61,265 bases of DNA from contig JANWUR010000022.1 in the NCBI GenBank assembly GCA_024958655.1, positions 1 through 61,265 of the forward strand. The letters run 5' to 3'. This document shows positions 44,073-53,429 of the stretch, piece after piece. The notes under the pieces were generated by a model. The model searched no databases. It was not told the DNA's origin and saw only the letters and a program-made list of their open reading frames with translations. The stretch comes from Cyanobium sp. FGCU6. GTDB lineage: Bacteria; Cyanobacteriota; Cyanobacteriia; PCC-6307; Cyanobiaceae. The position numbers and the translations under genes are program-made. How positions within the stretch are numbered: position 1 is the first letter of the stretch; every line of letters begins with the position of its first letter.

Positions 44073-44936
44073 GCCACCTGGCAGGCGGCGTTGAGCAGCT
44101 GGGCCTGGGCGGCGCTGGCCGGCTCGCCGCCGTTGAGCCAGCCCCGGCGGCAGTCGGCGGTCAGCTCCCAGGTGGTCTGGCCGTTGCCGGCGCTGAAGCT
44201 GATCGTGTCGCTGCCGGTGGGGGTGATGCTGTTGTAGTTGAGGGTGTAGCCGCTGTCCGGCACCACGATGGTGGTGCGGCTGGCGGCCAGGGACTGATCC
44301 ACGGCGGCGTTGATCACCGAGGCCGTGGCGAGGGTGCCGATGCCCCAGGCCACCGACCGGGTCCCCCACCAGCCCCATGGGGGTGCCCCCCAGGTGCCGT
44401 ACCAGCCCCAGCTCCAGGGCCGGACCAGGACCCACCCGGGGCGCACCCGTCGCGCACGTCGTCGCGCAGTCGCCTCGCACGTCGTTCCAGTCGTTGCGCC
44501 AGCGATCCCGGGCGTTGTCCAGGCGGTCGTCGTAGCGGTCACGCATCCGGTTCCGGTCGCGTTGATCGAGCCGATCCACCCGGTCGCGGATGCGGTTGAG
44601 GTCGTAGGGATTCACCACGCACAGGGCGATGCCGTCGAAGCACAGCAGGTTCTCGCCCAACAGGGCGGCCGCCGAGCGTGTCGTGCGCCAGTGGCGTGTG
44701 GCTTCGTCCCACAGCTCGATCCGCACCACCGGCTGCTCGCGGATCCACACCAGCCGTTCCAGCGCGCCGATCCGGTGGCGGTAGATCGTGGCCTCCCCTT
44801 CATCGATCGCCTCCAGGCGGCAGGCCACGGGCTTGGTGCCGTCGAGGCTGCACCAGGTGTCGAGGCTGTAGAGCAGCTCAGCGCGGGCAGGGGGATGGAC
44901 GGCCTGCCCCATCAGCAGCCCTGCGAGCAGGGGCAC
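43973..44936 (-). pseudogene. Frameshifted exported protein of unknown function
   Basis: The first part (ATG 44936) has a signal peptide and a conserved body (WCSLDGTKPVACRLEAIDEG, DRLDNARDRWRNDWNDVRGD). Near 44445-44490 the conserved reading shifts frame twice and continues as RVRPGWVLVRPWSWGWYGTW, then VAWGIGTLATASVINAAVDQ and TTIVVPDSGYTLNYNSITPT. This Gly/Trp-rich then TTIVVPDS design is one I associate with a cyanobacterial secreted protein family. It is either a real pseudogene or a base error in the GC-rich CGACGTGCGCGAC repeat. Confidence 0.6.
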
Positions 44937-44966
44937 AGCAGCGGAATGGGCGCTGTCATCCTGCCC

Positions 44967-45296
44967 TCAGCCCTGTTGGGCCAAGGGAGCGGGCTTGCGC
45001 CGGATCCTGCCGCCGCCGATCCCGCCGGCCCGGGCCGCGCGGGTGCGGCGGGGGCCACCATGGCCGCTGGCCTGCAGTTGCCGGTACAGCCAGTCGGGTT
45101 CCGGGTACTTCCCGGGCAGGCCCTGATGGAGGTGCTGGAGGCGGATCCAGCAGAGGCTGCGCTGAACCTTGAGCAGGCTGTAGCCCTGCTTCACCAGCAG
45201 CCTCAGGGTGCGGAGGTAGGTGCCGTAGTTCGCCTCGAGCGCTGCCACACTCAGCTCCGCGAAGCGGGGGAGCGGTTCGGAGCGATCACGGGGCAT
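44967..45296 (-). CDS. Small conserved protein, unknown function
   Basis: A 109-residue basic protein: LEANYGTYLRTLRLLVKQGY, RSLCWIRLQHLHQGLPGKYP and a Gly/Arg-rich tail. No known domain. A protein of this shape is likely cyanobacterial. It is 30 bp upstream of the frameshifted gene on the same strand. Confidence 0.55.
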   Translation of the reverse strand: MPRDRSEPLPRFAELSVAALEANYGTYLRTLRLLVKQGYSLLKVQRSLCWIRLQHLHQGLPGKYPEPDWLYRQLQASGHGGPRRTRAARAGGIGGGRIRRKPAPLAQQG

Positions 45297-45433
45297 GGTC
45301 TCCTTCGGCTGAAGGCCCGCGGATCCACGACGATCCTAGTCGCGGGCTGCAAGGCCGGCAGCGTTGACGCCCCTGGGCTGACGGCACAGGGTGCGGGTGA
45401 CGACAATGGGCCTGTGCCCTGGAGGTGCGGATC

Positions 45434-46165
45434 ATGCCCGCCTCGATCACCACCCCGCCTTCAACCTGGCCGGCCGACCGCTTCCTGCTGCTGCCCGGCG
45501 ATGGTCTGCTGCTCGTGCGCTCCAGCGGTGAGATCTGCCATTTCGACAGCACCGCCCGGGAGTGGATGGGTCCGCGCACGGCCGATTGCACCGGCGAGGC
45601 CCTCGAGGCGGCCTGGCCGGAGCTGGCGGAGCGGATCGAACGACTGGGTACCGCCCTTGCCGGCAGCGGCCCCCTGGATCTGACGGTGCCGCGGGCTGGT
45701 CATCCGGTGGCCGTGCGCCTGTTCGCCACCGACGACGGCGTGGGGGTGGGACTGCTGGCGCCGAGGGGCTCCCGTTCGGAGGAGGACCCCCGCCTGCTGC
45801 TGCTTGAGGCGGTGCTGCGCGAGGTGCGGGATGCGGTGTTCGTGACCAGCGCCGAGCCGATCGATGTGCCCGGCCCCCTGATCCTGTTCGCCAATCCCGC
45901 CGCCCTCGCACAGACGGGCTACGCCCTGCCCGAGGTGCTGGGGCGAAGTCCACGTCTGTTCCAGTGCGACGCCACCGATCCGAAGGCCCGGCGGGTGCTG
46001 CGCGAGGCGATGCGCCACTGGCAGCCTGTGCGCCAGAAGATCCTCAACCAGCGCCGCAACGGCCGTCGCTTCTGGGTCGAGATCGATATCGCGCCGATCG
46101 CCGATGCCCATGGCTGGATCTCCCACTGGGTGTCGGTGCAGCGCGATTGCGAGCCGCCGCTCTGA
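45434..46165 (+). CDS. PAS-domain protein, LOV-like without the photoactive cysteine
   Basis: A 243-residue protein. The C-terminal 115 residues form a PAS domain of the LOV shape (ILFANPAALAQTGYALPEVL, then GRSPRLFQ and NGRRFWVEIDIAPIADAHGW). In LOV photoreceptors the second motif is GRNCRFLQ with a flavin-bonding cysteine; here the position is proline, so the usual light reaction is not possible. The N-terminal half may be a diverged second PAS. No output domain. Confidence 0.75.
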   Translation: MPASITTPPSTWPADRFLLLPGDGLLLVRSSGEICHFDSTAREWMGPRTADCTGEALEAAWPELAERIERLGTALAGSGPLDLTVPRAGHPVAVRLFATDDGVGVGLLAPRGSRSEEDPRLLLLEAVLREVRDAVFVTSAEPIDVPGPLILFANPAALAQTGYALPEVLGRSPRLFQCDATDPKARRVLREAMRHWQPVRQKILNQRRNGRRFWVEIDIAPIADAHGWISHWVSVQRDCEPPL

Positions 46166-46199
46166 AGCCCCTACGCTGCGGTGCGCAGCAGGGTGACCG

Positions 46200-46715
46200 G
46201 TGGTGAAGCATGGGCTGCGGCAGCTCCTGCTCCGGGAACTGAAAGAGGCCCTGCCGGCCTTTCTGTTCTTTCTGGTTCTGTTTCATCTGATCGCCCTCAC
46301 CAAGGCGGTGACCGAGGCCCATGGCGGCCTGACGCCGCTGCGGGCCACGGTCGCCACCGCCGGCGCCCTGATCGTGGCCAAGACGATCGTGCTGCTGGAG
46401 GCGCTGCCGATCGCCTGGCTGTTTCCCGCTCGACGGATTCTGCAGATCCTCTGGCAGGCCGTTCTGTTCACGCTCGCGGCCGTGCTGTTCCGGTTCGTGG
46501 AGGAGTTCATCCCACGGCTGGTGCGCACCGGAAACCTGCCCGAAGCCCTGCAGGCGATGGGCTCCGAGATCACCTGGCCCCTGTTCGCCGTGCTGGCGCT
46601 GTGGATCTTCGCAGGGGTGTTGCTCTACTGCCTGGTGGTCGAACTGGCCCGGGCGGCAGGCCGGGAGAAGGTGCGCGCGCTGTTGCTCGGCCCTGGACGC
46701 CGTTTCCGCTCCTGA
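46200..46715 (+). CDS. Four-helix membrane protein, unknown function
   Basis: A 171-residue protein from GTG 46200, with four membrane segments (ALPAFLFFLVLFHLIALTKA, TVATAGALIVAKTIVLLEAL, QAVLFTLAAVLFRFVEEFIP, PLFAVLALWIFAGVLLYCLV). Unknown function. It starts 35 bp after the PAS gene. Confidence 0.65.
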   Translation: MVKHGLRQLLLRELKEALPAFLFFLVLFHLIALTKAVTEAHGGLTPLRATVATAGALIVAKTIVLLEALPIAWLFPARRILQILWQAVLFTLAAVLFRFVEEFIPRLVRTGNLPEALQAMGSEITWPLFAVLALWIFAGVLLYCLVVELARAAGREKVRALLLGPGRRFRS

Positions 46716-46768
46716 ACCGGAGCGCGCGGGGTCGTGACCGCCAGACTGGGATCAGTCGCCTGCCTTCC

Positions 46769-47350
46769 ATGATCGCGTTGCACTCCTTACCGGCACGCGT
46801 GCTTCGGCTTGCGGTTGCGGCGGCGGTGATCGGCCTCGCAGGCGTGGCCCTGGCGGCACCCTTCAGCCGGACCCTCTCGCTGCAGGGTGTCACCTACACC
46901 GTGGAGGCGAAGGGGGAGGGATCGATGCAGCAGCTCACGGTGCAGGCCCGCCGCAACGGCAAACCGTTCGCCGCGGTGAGGGAGGAGATCGAGGGGCGGG
47001 TGATCGGCGCCGAGATCGAGGATCTCAACAGTGACGGCCAGCCCGATCTGTTCGTCTATGTGCAGAGCGCCGGCAGTGGCAGCTTCGGCTCGGTGAGGGC
47101 CTGGACCAGCACCGGGGCCGGCAGCCTCCTGCCGATTCGCATGCAGGAGATGGGTGCCAGGGAGGCCAGTGGTTACATGGGCCACGACCAGTACGCCGTG
47201 GTGGAAACCCGGCTGGTGCGCCGGTTCCCCGTGTACCGGCCCGGCGACAGCAACAGCCGTCCTACCGGCGGTACGCGGCAGTTGAGCTACAAGCTGGTGC
47301 CCGGCGAGGCGATGTGGCAGCTCAGGCCGGTGGATTCCACCACCTACTGA
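46769..47350 (+). CDS. PliI-like lysozyme inhibitor, exported
   Basis: A 193-residue protein with a signal peptide (about 1-29, ending ALA), then a PliI-like fold: SRTLSLQGVTYTVEAKGEGS, EDLNSDGQPDLFVYVQSAGS, and TRQLSYKLVPGEAMWQLRPV at the end. PliI proteins bind invertebrate-type lysozyme in the periplasm. In a cyanobacterium this could protect cells eaten by grazers. Start at ATG 46769. Confidence 0.8.
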   Translation: MIALHSLPARVLRLAVAAAVIGLAGVALAAPFSRTLSLQGVTYTVEAKGEGSMQQLTVQARRNGKPFAAVREEIEGRVIGAEIEDLNSDGQPDLFVYVQSAGSGSFGSVRAWTSTGAGSLLPIRMQEMGAREASGYMGHDQYAVVETRLVRRFPVYRPGDSNSRPTGGTRQLSYKLVPGEAMWQLRPVDSTTY

Positions 47351-47530
47351 TCCAGCTGTTCCGTCCCGGCGCCGGCGGTGGCAGCCGTGATTGTGTCGTT
47401 CTGGTTGTGAGCCTCACTCAGGAGCGGAATTGTCCTGGCTCCAGCTGGTGCCGTGACTTTCCATTGCGGTGTTTGGGCGGGTGAGGAAGCTCCTCCATGC
47501 CCCAAGGTGGGAAGGCCCTTCGGCATCACC

Positions 47531-47872
47531 ATGAGCGACGCCTACGACGCATCCACCCTCGAGGAGGGCACCACTCCCGCGATCCAGCAGGTTCTCGACG
47601 CCATGGAGGCGGCCGAGCTCACGCCCGAGGATGCGCTGCAGATCAGCCTGGTGCTGCTGAATTTCGTCGAGGAGGTTCACCTCGACAACCTCGAGGAGCT
47701 GTTGGAGCAGGAGCAGCCGGATGGGATCAGCATCGCCGTGTGGGCGGCCGACAGCGCCCGCCTCAAGACCGCCCGGGAACTCCTGGAGGAGGTGCTGGGT
47801 GAGGACGACGAGGATGGAGACGAGGACGCCATCGACAGCGAGGCGGCAGACGGGGAGGCGGAAGAAGGCTGA
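47531..47872 (+). CDS. Small acidic protein, unknown function
   Basis: A 113-residue, very acidic protein: TPAIQQVLDAMEAAELTPED, LVLLNFVEEVHLDNLEELLE, ending in a run of Asp and Glu. No known domain. Start at ATG 47531. Similar small acidic proteins exist in picocyanobacteria, but I cannot name a function. Confidence 0.6.
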   Translation: MSDAYDASTLEEGTTPAIQQVLDAMEAAELTPEDALQISLVLLNFVEEVHLDNLEELLEQEQPDGISIAVWAADSARLKTARELLEEVLGEDDEDGDEDAIDSEAADGEAEEG

Positions 47873-48071
47873 GGGGTGCAGGCTCTTGCCATGCGCGCGG
47901 GCCTGCTGTAGTTCCGTGGGTTCGTGATCCCAGGGCAGAACACCTGCAGGGGCAATCGGCACACTGGCGTCAGCACGGCTGATCAGACCGACGACCCTTC
48001 GATGAAGCGGCCGTAGGGATCCTCTGGCGATGGCTCGAGAAGAGCTGGCTGCCGTTACGATGCACATCGAT

Positions 48072-49442
48072 TCAACTCTCGAGCACCCGCAGCCGCACCG
48101 GTCGCGACGGTCCCAGGAGGAAGCCGCGACGGCGTGGTGGCAGGGGGCGGTCGCAGGCTGGGGTGAGCGCGAGGCGGTGCTGCCTCAGCAGGGTGGCGAG
48201 GATCAGCTTGATCTCGTAGAGGGCGAGAGCGGCTCCAAGGCAGCGGCGCGCGCCACCGCCGAAGGGCAGAAATTCGCCGGGGCCATAACTCCGCTCCAGA
48301 AAGCGCTGCGGATTGAAGCTGAGCGGCTCCGGGAAGAGATCGGCGCGCTCGTGCACGGCCTGGATGCAGCCGAGCAGCACATCACCCGGCTCAAAGGCCC
48401 AGCCCGCCATCTCCAGGGGTTCCTCCACCAAACGGGGGAACAGCAGCATCGCCACCGGATGAATGCGCAGCACCTCGTTCACCACCGCGTTGAGGTAGGG
48501 AAGCCGCTGGATCAGCTCGGGGTCGTCGGGGTTTTCGCACGTGGCCAGTTCAGCGAGCAGTCCCTGGCGCACCTCGTCCTGGTGATGGATCCAGTGCAGG
48601 GCCCAGGTGAGCACAGTGGCGCTGGTTTCGTGGCCGGCGAGCAGCAGGGTGATCAGTTCATCGTGGAGTTCAGCGTCGCTGAGGCCCTCTCCCTGTTCAT
48701 CCCGGCAGGCGAGCAAAAGGCTGAGCACATCCACCCTTGCTTCACCATCACCAGCCTCAAGACTGCGGCGCCGCTCGGCAATCTCCCGCATCAGCAGCAG
48801 CCGGGTTTCGCTCTCCAGGCGCAGCACCCTGCCTCCTGGGCTCCAGGACCCGAGATCGCGGCGCAACGCAGGCACAAACAGCATCACGGTGCCGAGGCGT
48901 CCGGTGCGCAGGTTGAGATTGCGCTGCAACAATCCCTCCAGGTGCCGATAGCGCTCTCCTTCATGCAGGCCAAACACGGCCGAGAGGATCACGCGCATGG
49001 TGATCCGCTGCATCTGCGTGCGGGCATTCCATTCCTTGCCGGGCTGCAGCTCAGCGAACACCTGCCTGGCGATGGACTGGATCAGGGCTCCATACGCTCT
49101 GAGCCGCTCGCCATGGAACGGGGGTGTGAGCAGACGTCGCCGCGCCCGGTGGGGAGCGGGTTCGAGCAGCATCAGTGAGTGTTGTCCCACCACCTGCGCC
49201 ATCAGCTCGTTGAGGTGGCCGGGCGCGCTGATCCCACGGCCGTTGTCACGCCCCATCAGCTCCTGGAGAACCGCCGGATCGTTGATCAACACCTGCTGGG
49301 CAGACAGGCCGGGCACCATCTGCACCCGCACCACGCCGTTGTGCGCGCGGAAGCAGCGACGGTAGTAGCCGATCGGATCGACGACCGCCTGCAACAACTG
49401 GCGCCCGGGACGATCTGCCAGAGCGGGAATCGCGGCGACCAT
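48072..49442 (-). CDS. Cytochrome P450
   Basis: A 456-residue P450. I-helix LLLAGHETSATVL, K-helix ExxR in VNEVLRIHPVAM, and the heme loop FGGGARRCLGAALALYEIKL with its cysteine. A monooxygenase of the CYP110/CYP120-like bacterial group by its pattern; substrate unknown. It lies at the edge of the accessory zone. Confidence 0.95.
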   Translation of the reverse strand: MVAAIPALADRPGRQLLQAVVDPIGYYRRCFRAHNGVVRVQMVPGLSAQQVLINDPAVLQELMGRDNGRGISAPGHLNELMAQVVGQHSLMLLEPAPHRARRRLLTPPFHGERLRAYGALIQSIARQVFAELQPGKEWNARTQMQRITMRVILSAVFGLHEGERYRHLEGLLQRNLNLRTGRLGTVMLFVPALRRDLGSWSPGGRVLRLESETRLLLMREIAERRRSLEAGDGEARVDVLSLLLACRDEQGEGLSDAELHDELITLLLAGHETSATVLTWALHWIHHQDEVRQGLLAELATCENPDDPELIQRLPYLNAVVNEVLRIHPVAMLLFPRLVEEPLEMAGWAFEPGDVLLGCIQAVHERADLFPEPLSFNPQRFLERSYGPGEFLPFGGGARRCLGAALALYEIKLILATLLRQHRLALTPACDRPLPPRRRGFLLGPSRPVRLRVLES

Positions 49443-49552
49443 GCCATAGATGATGTTCTTGCAGTCAGCTTAGGGACAGCAGGGCTGAGACAGGCCCACC
49501 TCCGCTCTGACATGACGCGCTGGCTGGTGGCATGATCATCGAATACATCACC

Positions 49553-49810
49553 GTGCGCGGCGATGGCTGAGCTCGTGATCGGCTGCCACGAAAGGGATCT
49601 TGCGCTTGGCCTGGAACTGGCTGTAGATCAGGCGGCGCAGCGATCGCTGCGTGGCCCATTCCTTCGGAAATTCCTAGCACCCTCAAGATCCTGCTTGCCA
49701 AGCAGCTGTATGCGTACTTCCCTGACGTGGGTTTCAGCGTCTTGCCGTCACAGATCAGATGGTCGAGATTGGGTGCCCTGCCTGGGATCTGTGCCGGTGA
49801 GCACAGCATG
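49553..49810 (-). pseudogene. Remnant of an ISAs1-family transposase
   Basis: On the minus strand, AQIPGRAPNLDHLICDGKTL matches the intact-family stretch QIPGGAGDLDQLVCDGKTLR of the element at 1645-2886, and LRRLIYSQFQAKRKIPFVAA matches its LHRQIRSQFQGTRKIPFVAT. About 65 codons between are missing or rearranged. Confidence 0.8.
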
Positions 49811-49923
49811 CTGATGGCGGCAAGGGCAAAAGCATGCTCTCCAGCCCATCTACATCCTTGAATGTTGTCTTTGACGAGCGATCATCCCACGCTAAGCTAG
49901 AGCAGGTGGTCAAGTGCTCCACA

Positions 49924-50718
49924 ATGGATGATGTTGTCAGCAAATTTTTGGCCAAATTCAGCCAAGCGCCCCATCGCGTTGGAACGATAGAGCATCAAGT
50001 TTGGGCAGGCGGCACTGGGCCGTCTATTATCCTGATGCATGAACTAGATGGATTTAGCCTACCGTTTATCCAGTTGGCGCTGCGGCTTAGTGATAACTTT
50101 AAGGTGCATGCTCCAGTATTCTACGGCCAAGTGGGTGCAAACTTCTCGGGCCTTATTGGGGTAGGGCGCGCATTCTTCTGTATGCGAAAGGAGTTTGAGG
50201 TGTTTCGCCTGGGAAAAACAAGCCCTGTTGCTTCATGGATACGACATTTGGCCGGTGAGATTCAAGCTAGTGATCCCGAAAGAAGAAGAATAGGCATCAT
50301 TGGAATGTGTATGACAGGAGGGATTGTTCTTGCCACCATCTCGCAGGAATCCATTGCCGCTGGAGTGGCTGCCCAACCGAGTTTGCCCTTTAAGTCTCCC
50401 CTGGCTTCTCAGAAGCTCTTGGAAGATCTCGGCATGGACCCCAAAGACGTTAAATCCGCAAGCAACTCATCCACTCCAGTTCTCACGCTGAGATACGGCA
50501 AGGACAAGATCTGCCCAGCGGAGCGAATAAATTTCATCATGACGCACCTTCCTTCAGCGGTTTTCCCCTCTGAACAGCTACAGGGAAGATTAGAGCGGTT
50601 CGACAGTCATGCCACGCTTACAGATCATTATCGCCAAGAGAAAAGCCACGAGGTGCGGAGTATTTCAGATGAGGTGATCAAGTATGTAACGCATTTCCTT
50701 CTCGAGCATCTTGGTTAA
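49924..50718 (+). CDS. Dienelactone hydrolase-family protein
   Basis: A 264-residue alpha/beta hydrolase (the open frame begins at 49834, ATG 49924 fits better). The nucleophile is the cysteine in GIIGMCMTGGIVLATI. The acid is the aspartate in TLRYGKDKICP and the base the histidine in FDSHATLTDHYR, which is the dienelactone hydrolase triad. Substrate unknown. Base composition is lower in GC than the core genes, and IS remnants lie on both sides, which suggests gene transfer. Confidence 0.8.
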   Translation: MDDVVSKFLAKFSQAPHRVGTIEHQVWAGGTGPSIILMHELDGFSLPFIQLALRLSDNFKVHAPVFYGQVGANFSGLIGVGRAFFCMRKEFEVFRLGKTSPVASWIRHLAGEIQASDPERRRIGIIGMCMTGGIVLATISQESIAAGVAAQPSLPFKSPLASQKLLEDLGMDPKDVKSASNSSTPVLTLRYGKDKICPAERINFIMTHLPSAVFPSEQLQGRLERFDSHATLTDHYRQEKSHEVRSISDEVIKYVTHFLLEHLG

Positions 50719-50739
50719 TAGGCTTATGTCATTGCAACT

Positions 50740-50960
50740 ACTGCTGCGTGAACGACCTCTTTCTTTCTTGATCCTCAGGATCCTTCCGCGCTGATTCGTT
50801 CGGGAAAGAGTTCTATTATTGCTTGTATTCATTGGCTTAAAGAGTCGGTTCCTTGGCCTCATTGCGTGGATTCCGGCTGATCCTGTGCCGGAAGGTAAAG
50901 ATGTTCCACATGGAAATACTTGCCTTGGTGTCAAAGGACTGCGGTTCCGTCAGTTTCCGC
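50740..50960 (-). pseudogene. Remnant of an IS5/IS1182-type transposase
   Basis: The opposite-strand reading VFIGLKSRFLGLIAWIPADP closely matches the opposite-strand reading of the outer IS at 3230-3324 (VFLGLWNQILRFIVWIPADP). In sense, the fragment gives a decayed form of FAFLHRISWDPYNEAEDLIP. Stops interrupt it. Confidence 0.7.
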
Positions 50961-51733
50961 CGCGAATGATCCGGCTAATTCGGTGGGTAGCGGATCACCC
51001 ATTCACCTGGCAGCGGCAGGGCAGCGCGACCTCGCCGGTCTTGCGCTGGCTTCCCTCCCCCTGGCTCTGGCAACGCTGACCCTGATCATCCTGGGGTCGA
51101 TGGTCTCTTCCCCTGCCGTCTGTAGCCCCACCAGCTACAGCGGCTGGGCCAGATGTTGGTCCCCATCGTCACCTCCGGCGAGCGGGTGAGGGTCGCCTCA
51201 AGGGCCGGCAGGCAGGATGGGCGCGTGATCATGCGACCTCGGTCGTGGCTTGCCTTGAAACTTCTGTGACAGATGCAGGATTTTCAAGGCATCAGCCCCC
51301 GCCTCAAGCCATCAACAGCCCCCGCATGCATGGCGATGGGAAGCTGCCGACGCAGGGCGAGTTCCAGGTAGGCAGAGTCGGTGCCGGTGGCCGGGGTAGC
51401 CTCTGGGCGCGGCGAAAACGAGGCGTTGTCATGGCAGCAGCAGCCATTCGGAAGCGCTGGTGCGAGATGCTATCCAGAGCTCTACGAGTGGAACAAAGCC
51501 TGCTGTCGCTCGCGTGTCGCGCCCTCCCGGCCACAGGCTGCGATCACGATCGCGTTGCGGTGATCCGGATCCAGGCCCCGCTTCAGCGGCAGCGGCAGCG
51601 GCCTGCTGGCGGGCGAGGTTGTGGTGGGTGACGGCGAACTGCCGCTGGGCCTCGCTCATGCGGGGCCGCGGGGGGCACCTGCCCGCTCTTCTCTCTGGAG
51701 CAGCATTCGCTTGACGCATCAGAGGGAGGGGCC
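50961..51733. other. Gene-poor stretch
   Basis: No convincing coding region. A few short frames on both strands lack any recognisable domain. It probably contains worn-down gene fragments between the IS remnant and the lipoprotein gene. Confidence 0.5.
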
Positions 51734-52324
51734 ATGAAGCCTCCGGCTGCCGCAGGACTGAGCTGCCTCGTCATGCTCATGGGCTGCTCAGCCCGTCAGA
51801 TGGATGAGAGCGTTATTCGCCGCCAGTTCGTCCTTCCACAGAGTGCCAGGACTCTTGTGTATGTGGCGACACCAGCGGAGTCGGGATGGTTTGGCCGGGA
51901 AGGCCTCAAGATCACGATGATTTTTGGCCTTAGTGCAACCACCTTCAAGGCCTGGACGGATGTGGCGCTCGCCTCAGGCAGGTGGCAGCCTCTCCCGATT
52001 TCAGAGGCTGTCCTGAAGCATCTCGCGGGAGTCCGATCCGCGAGAGAAGTCAGGCTCAGACTCGCCCAGGAGATCGGAAAGCCGTTGCCACCGGAGGGAT
52101 CCATCTACAATCCCAGCGGTGCTCAGCAGATGCAGCGATTCAGAGAGGCCCTTCCAGTATTACCTCAGAGCGGTTGGTATCAGATCAGAACCGCAGGCAC
52201 CGATATCATGCGTGCCCCAACGATCATTCGCACCAATCTGGACGAAGATGTGAACGACTTCATGCTTGCCATCCTTGATCCGAAAACCCATACCGTCATG
52301 GTCAGGGTGAGCACCAACTACTGA
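51734..52324 (+). CDS. Putative lipoprotein, unknown function
   Basis: A 196-residue protein with a lipoprotein signal (residues 1-18, LSCLVMLMGC; cysteine 18 would carry the lipid). The mature part is a mixed globular domain (FVLPQSARTLVYVATPAESG, EVRLRLAQEIGKPLPPEG). I do not recognise it. It stands alone. Confidence 0.65.
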   Translation: MKPPAAAGLSCLVMLMGCSARQMDESVIRRQFVLPQSARTLVYVATPAESGWFGREGLKITMIFGLSATTFKAWTDVALASGRWQPLPISEAVLKHLAGVRSAREVRLRLAQEIGKPLPPEGSIYNPSGAQQMQRFREALPVLPQSGWYQIRTAGTDIMRAPTIIRTNLDEDVNDFMLAILDPKTHTVMVRVSTNY

Positions 52325-52410
52325 ATGGGGCTCACCCTGACCACCCTAAGTTTGCCGATCCCCTCCCGCTCCATCTGCTCCTGGATCTGGCGGTCCAGCC
52401 CCATCACCCG

Positions 52411-52703
52411 TTGGATCTGGCGGGGCGAGAGCGGATGCTTGCGCAGGCAGCTCCAGCAGAGCAGTCGGCGTTCAGTGGGATCGACCAGGCTGAGCACTTC
52501 CGGCAGTTCCTGCAGGCCCTGCCGGCACTTGGGCTGCTATTACACTTGCAGTTGCAGCCCAGCCCACGCTATTTCGCCAGCCTGTCGAGTTTCTGCGAGG
52601 CCGATGTGCTGCAGAGCGCTCTGCTCGCGGATGTGCACATCGCCGCCCTGGCGATCGACAACCTGGCGGTGGTGCACTCCAACGACAGTGATTTCAGCCA
52701 CGC
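52411..52703 (+). pseudogene. PIN-domain toxin fragment
   Basis: The end of a PIN domain is readable: ADVLQSALLADVHIAALAID, then NLAVVHSNDSDFSHA, where acidic residues of VapC toxins lie. The N-terminal part with the D-T-N motif is missing, and the last motif runs out of family sequence. Confidence 0.6.
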
Positions 52704-52705
52704 TA

Positions 52706-52719
52706 ATGTACGAGTACAT
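52706..52719. promoter_or_regulatory. Palindromic operator candidate before vapB
   Basis: ATGTAC-GA-GTACAT, a perfect 6+6 inverted repeat 11 bp before the vapB start. VapBC complexes bind such palindromes to repress their own operon. Confidence 0.55.
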
Positions 52720-52730
52720 CCAGGGACGCC

Positions 52731-52967
52731 ATGGCGCTCACCCGCCAGTTTCGCAACGGCAACTCCCAGGCGGTGCGCATCCCCGCCGATCTGGCCTATG
52801 GGCGCTCGGATCTGGACGCCGCTGATCGAGCGGGTGGGGGATGAACTGCGCATTCGCCCGGTAGGCCGGCCGATCCGCGGCGCCCTGAAGCCCCTTGCCT
52901 CGTTTGCGCCGGGGTTTATGGCTGAGGGCAGGGGGATCAGGAGCAGGCCGATCGCGAAGCCCTCTGA
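52731..52967 (+). pseudogene. vapB: vapB-type antitoxin with compensating frameshifts
   Basis: It begins MALTRQFRNGNSQAVRIPAD, the swapped-hairpin DNA-binding start of VapB (SpoVT/AbrB type). The frame breaks near 52805 and resumes one frame over (LIERVGDELRIRPVGRPIRG), then returns to the first frame near 52925 to end ADREAL before a TGA at 52965. Either two compensating indels or base errors; the antitoxin as read would be truncated to 37 residues. Confidence 0.65.
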
Positions 52968-52969
52968 CG

Positions 52970-53380
52970 ATGCGCCCCCTGTTTCTGCTCGACACCAACA
53001 TCTGCATCTACCTGATGCGATATCAACCGTCGCAGCTCGCCCGGCGGCTCGGATGTTGCCGGGTGGGGGAAGTGCTGATCTCCGCCATCACGGCCGCTGA
53101 ACTGGAATTCGGGATTCTGGCTTCCGGATCGGATGCGGAGCGGAATCGCCGTGCGTTGGATCGTTGTGTCGCTGAGGTTCCGGTGGCAGCGTTTGATCAC
53201 AAGGCGGCTTGCGCCTATGGGCCCGTGCGGCTGGCCAGTCGTGAACGCCGCCGCGATGCCCTCGACAAGCTGATCGCCGCCCATGCCATCGCCCTGGACG
53301 TGATCCTGGTGACCAACAATCCCAGAGATTTCAGCGCTTTTCCTGGACTGAGGGCAGACAACTGGGTGGCTGAGGCCTGA
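52970..53380 (+). CDS. vapC: VapC-type PIN-domain ribonuclease toxin
   Basis: A 136-residue PIN protein: FLLDTNICIYLMR at the start, E in ITAAELEFGIL, D in RRRDALDKLIAAHAIAL and the end VTNNPRDFSAFPGLRADNW. This is the complete set of acidic residues. It starts 2 bp after the antitoxin's TGA. Confidence 0.88.
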   Translation: MRPLFLLDTNICIYLMRYQPSQLARRLGCCRVGEVLISAITAAELEFGILASGSDAERNRRALDRCVAEVPVAAFDHKAACAYGPVRLASRERRRDALDKLIAAHAIALDVILVTNNPRDFSAFPGLRADNWVAEA

Positions 53381-53429
53381 GGCCGTGCGTTGCTGCAGCG
53401 ATCAAAGCTTGATCGTGTCAAGCCTGGGC

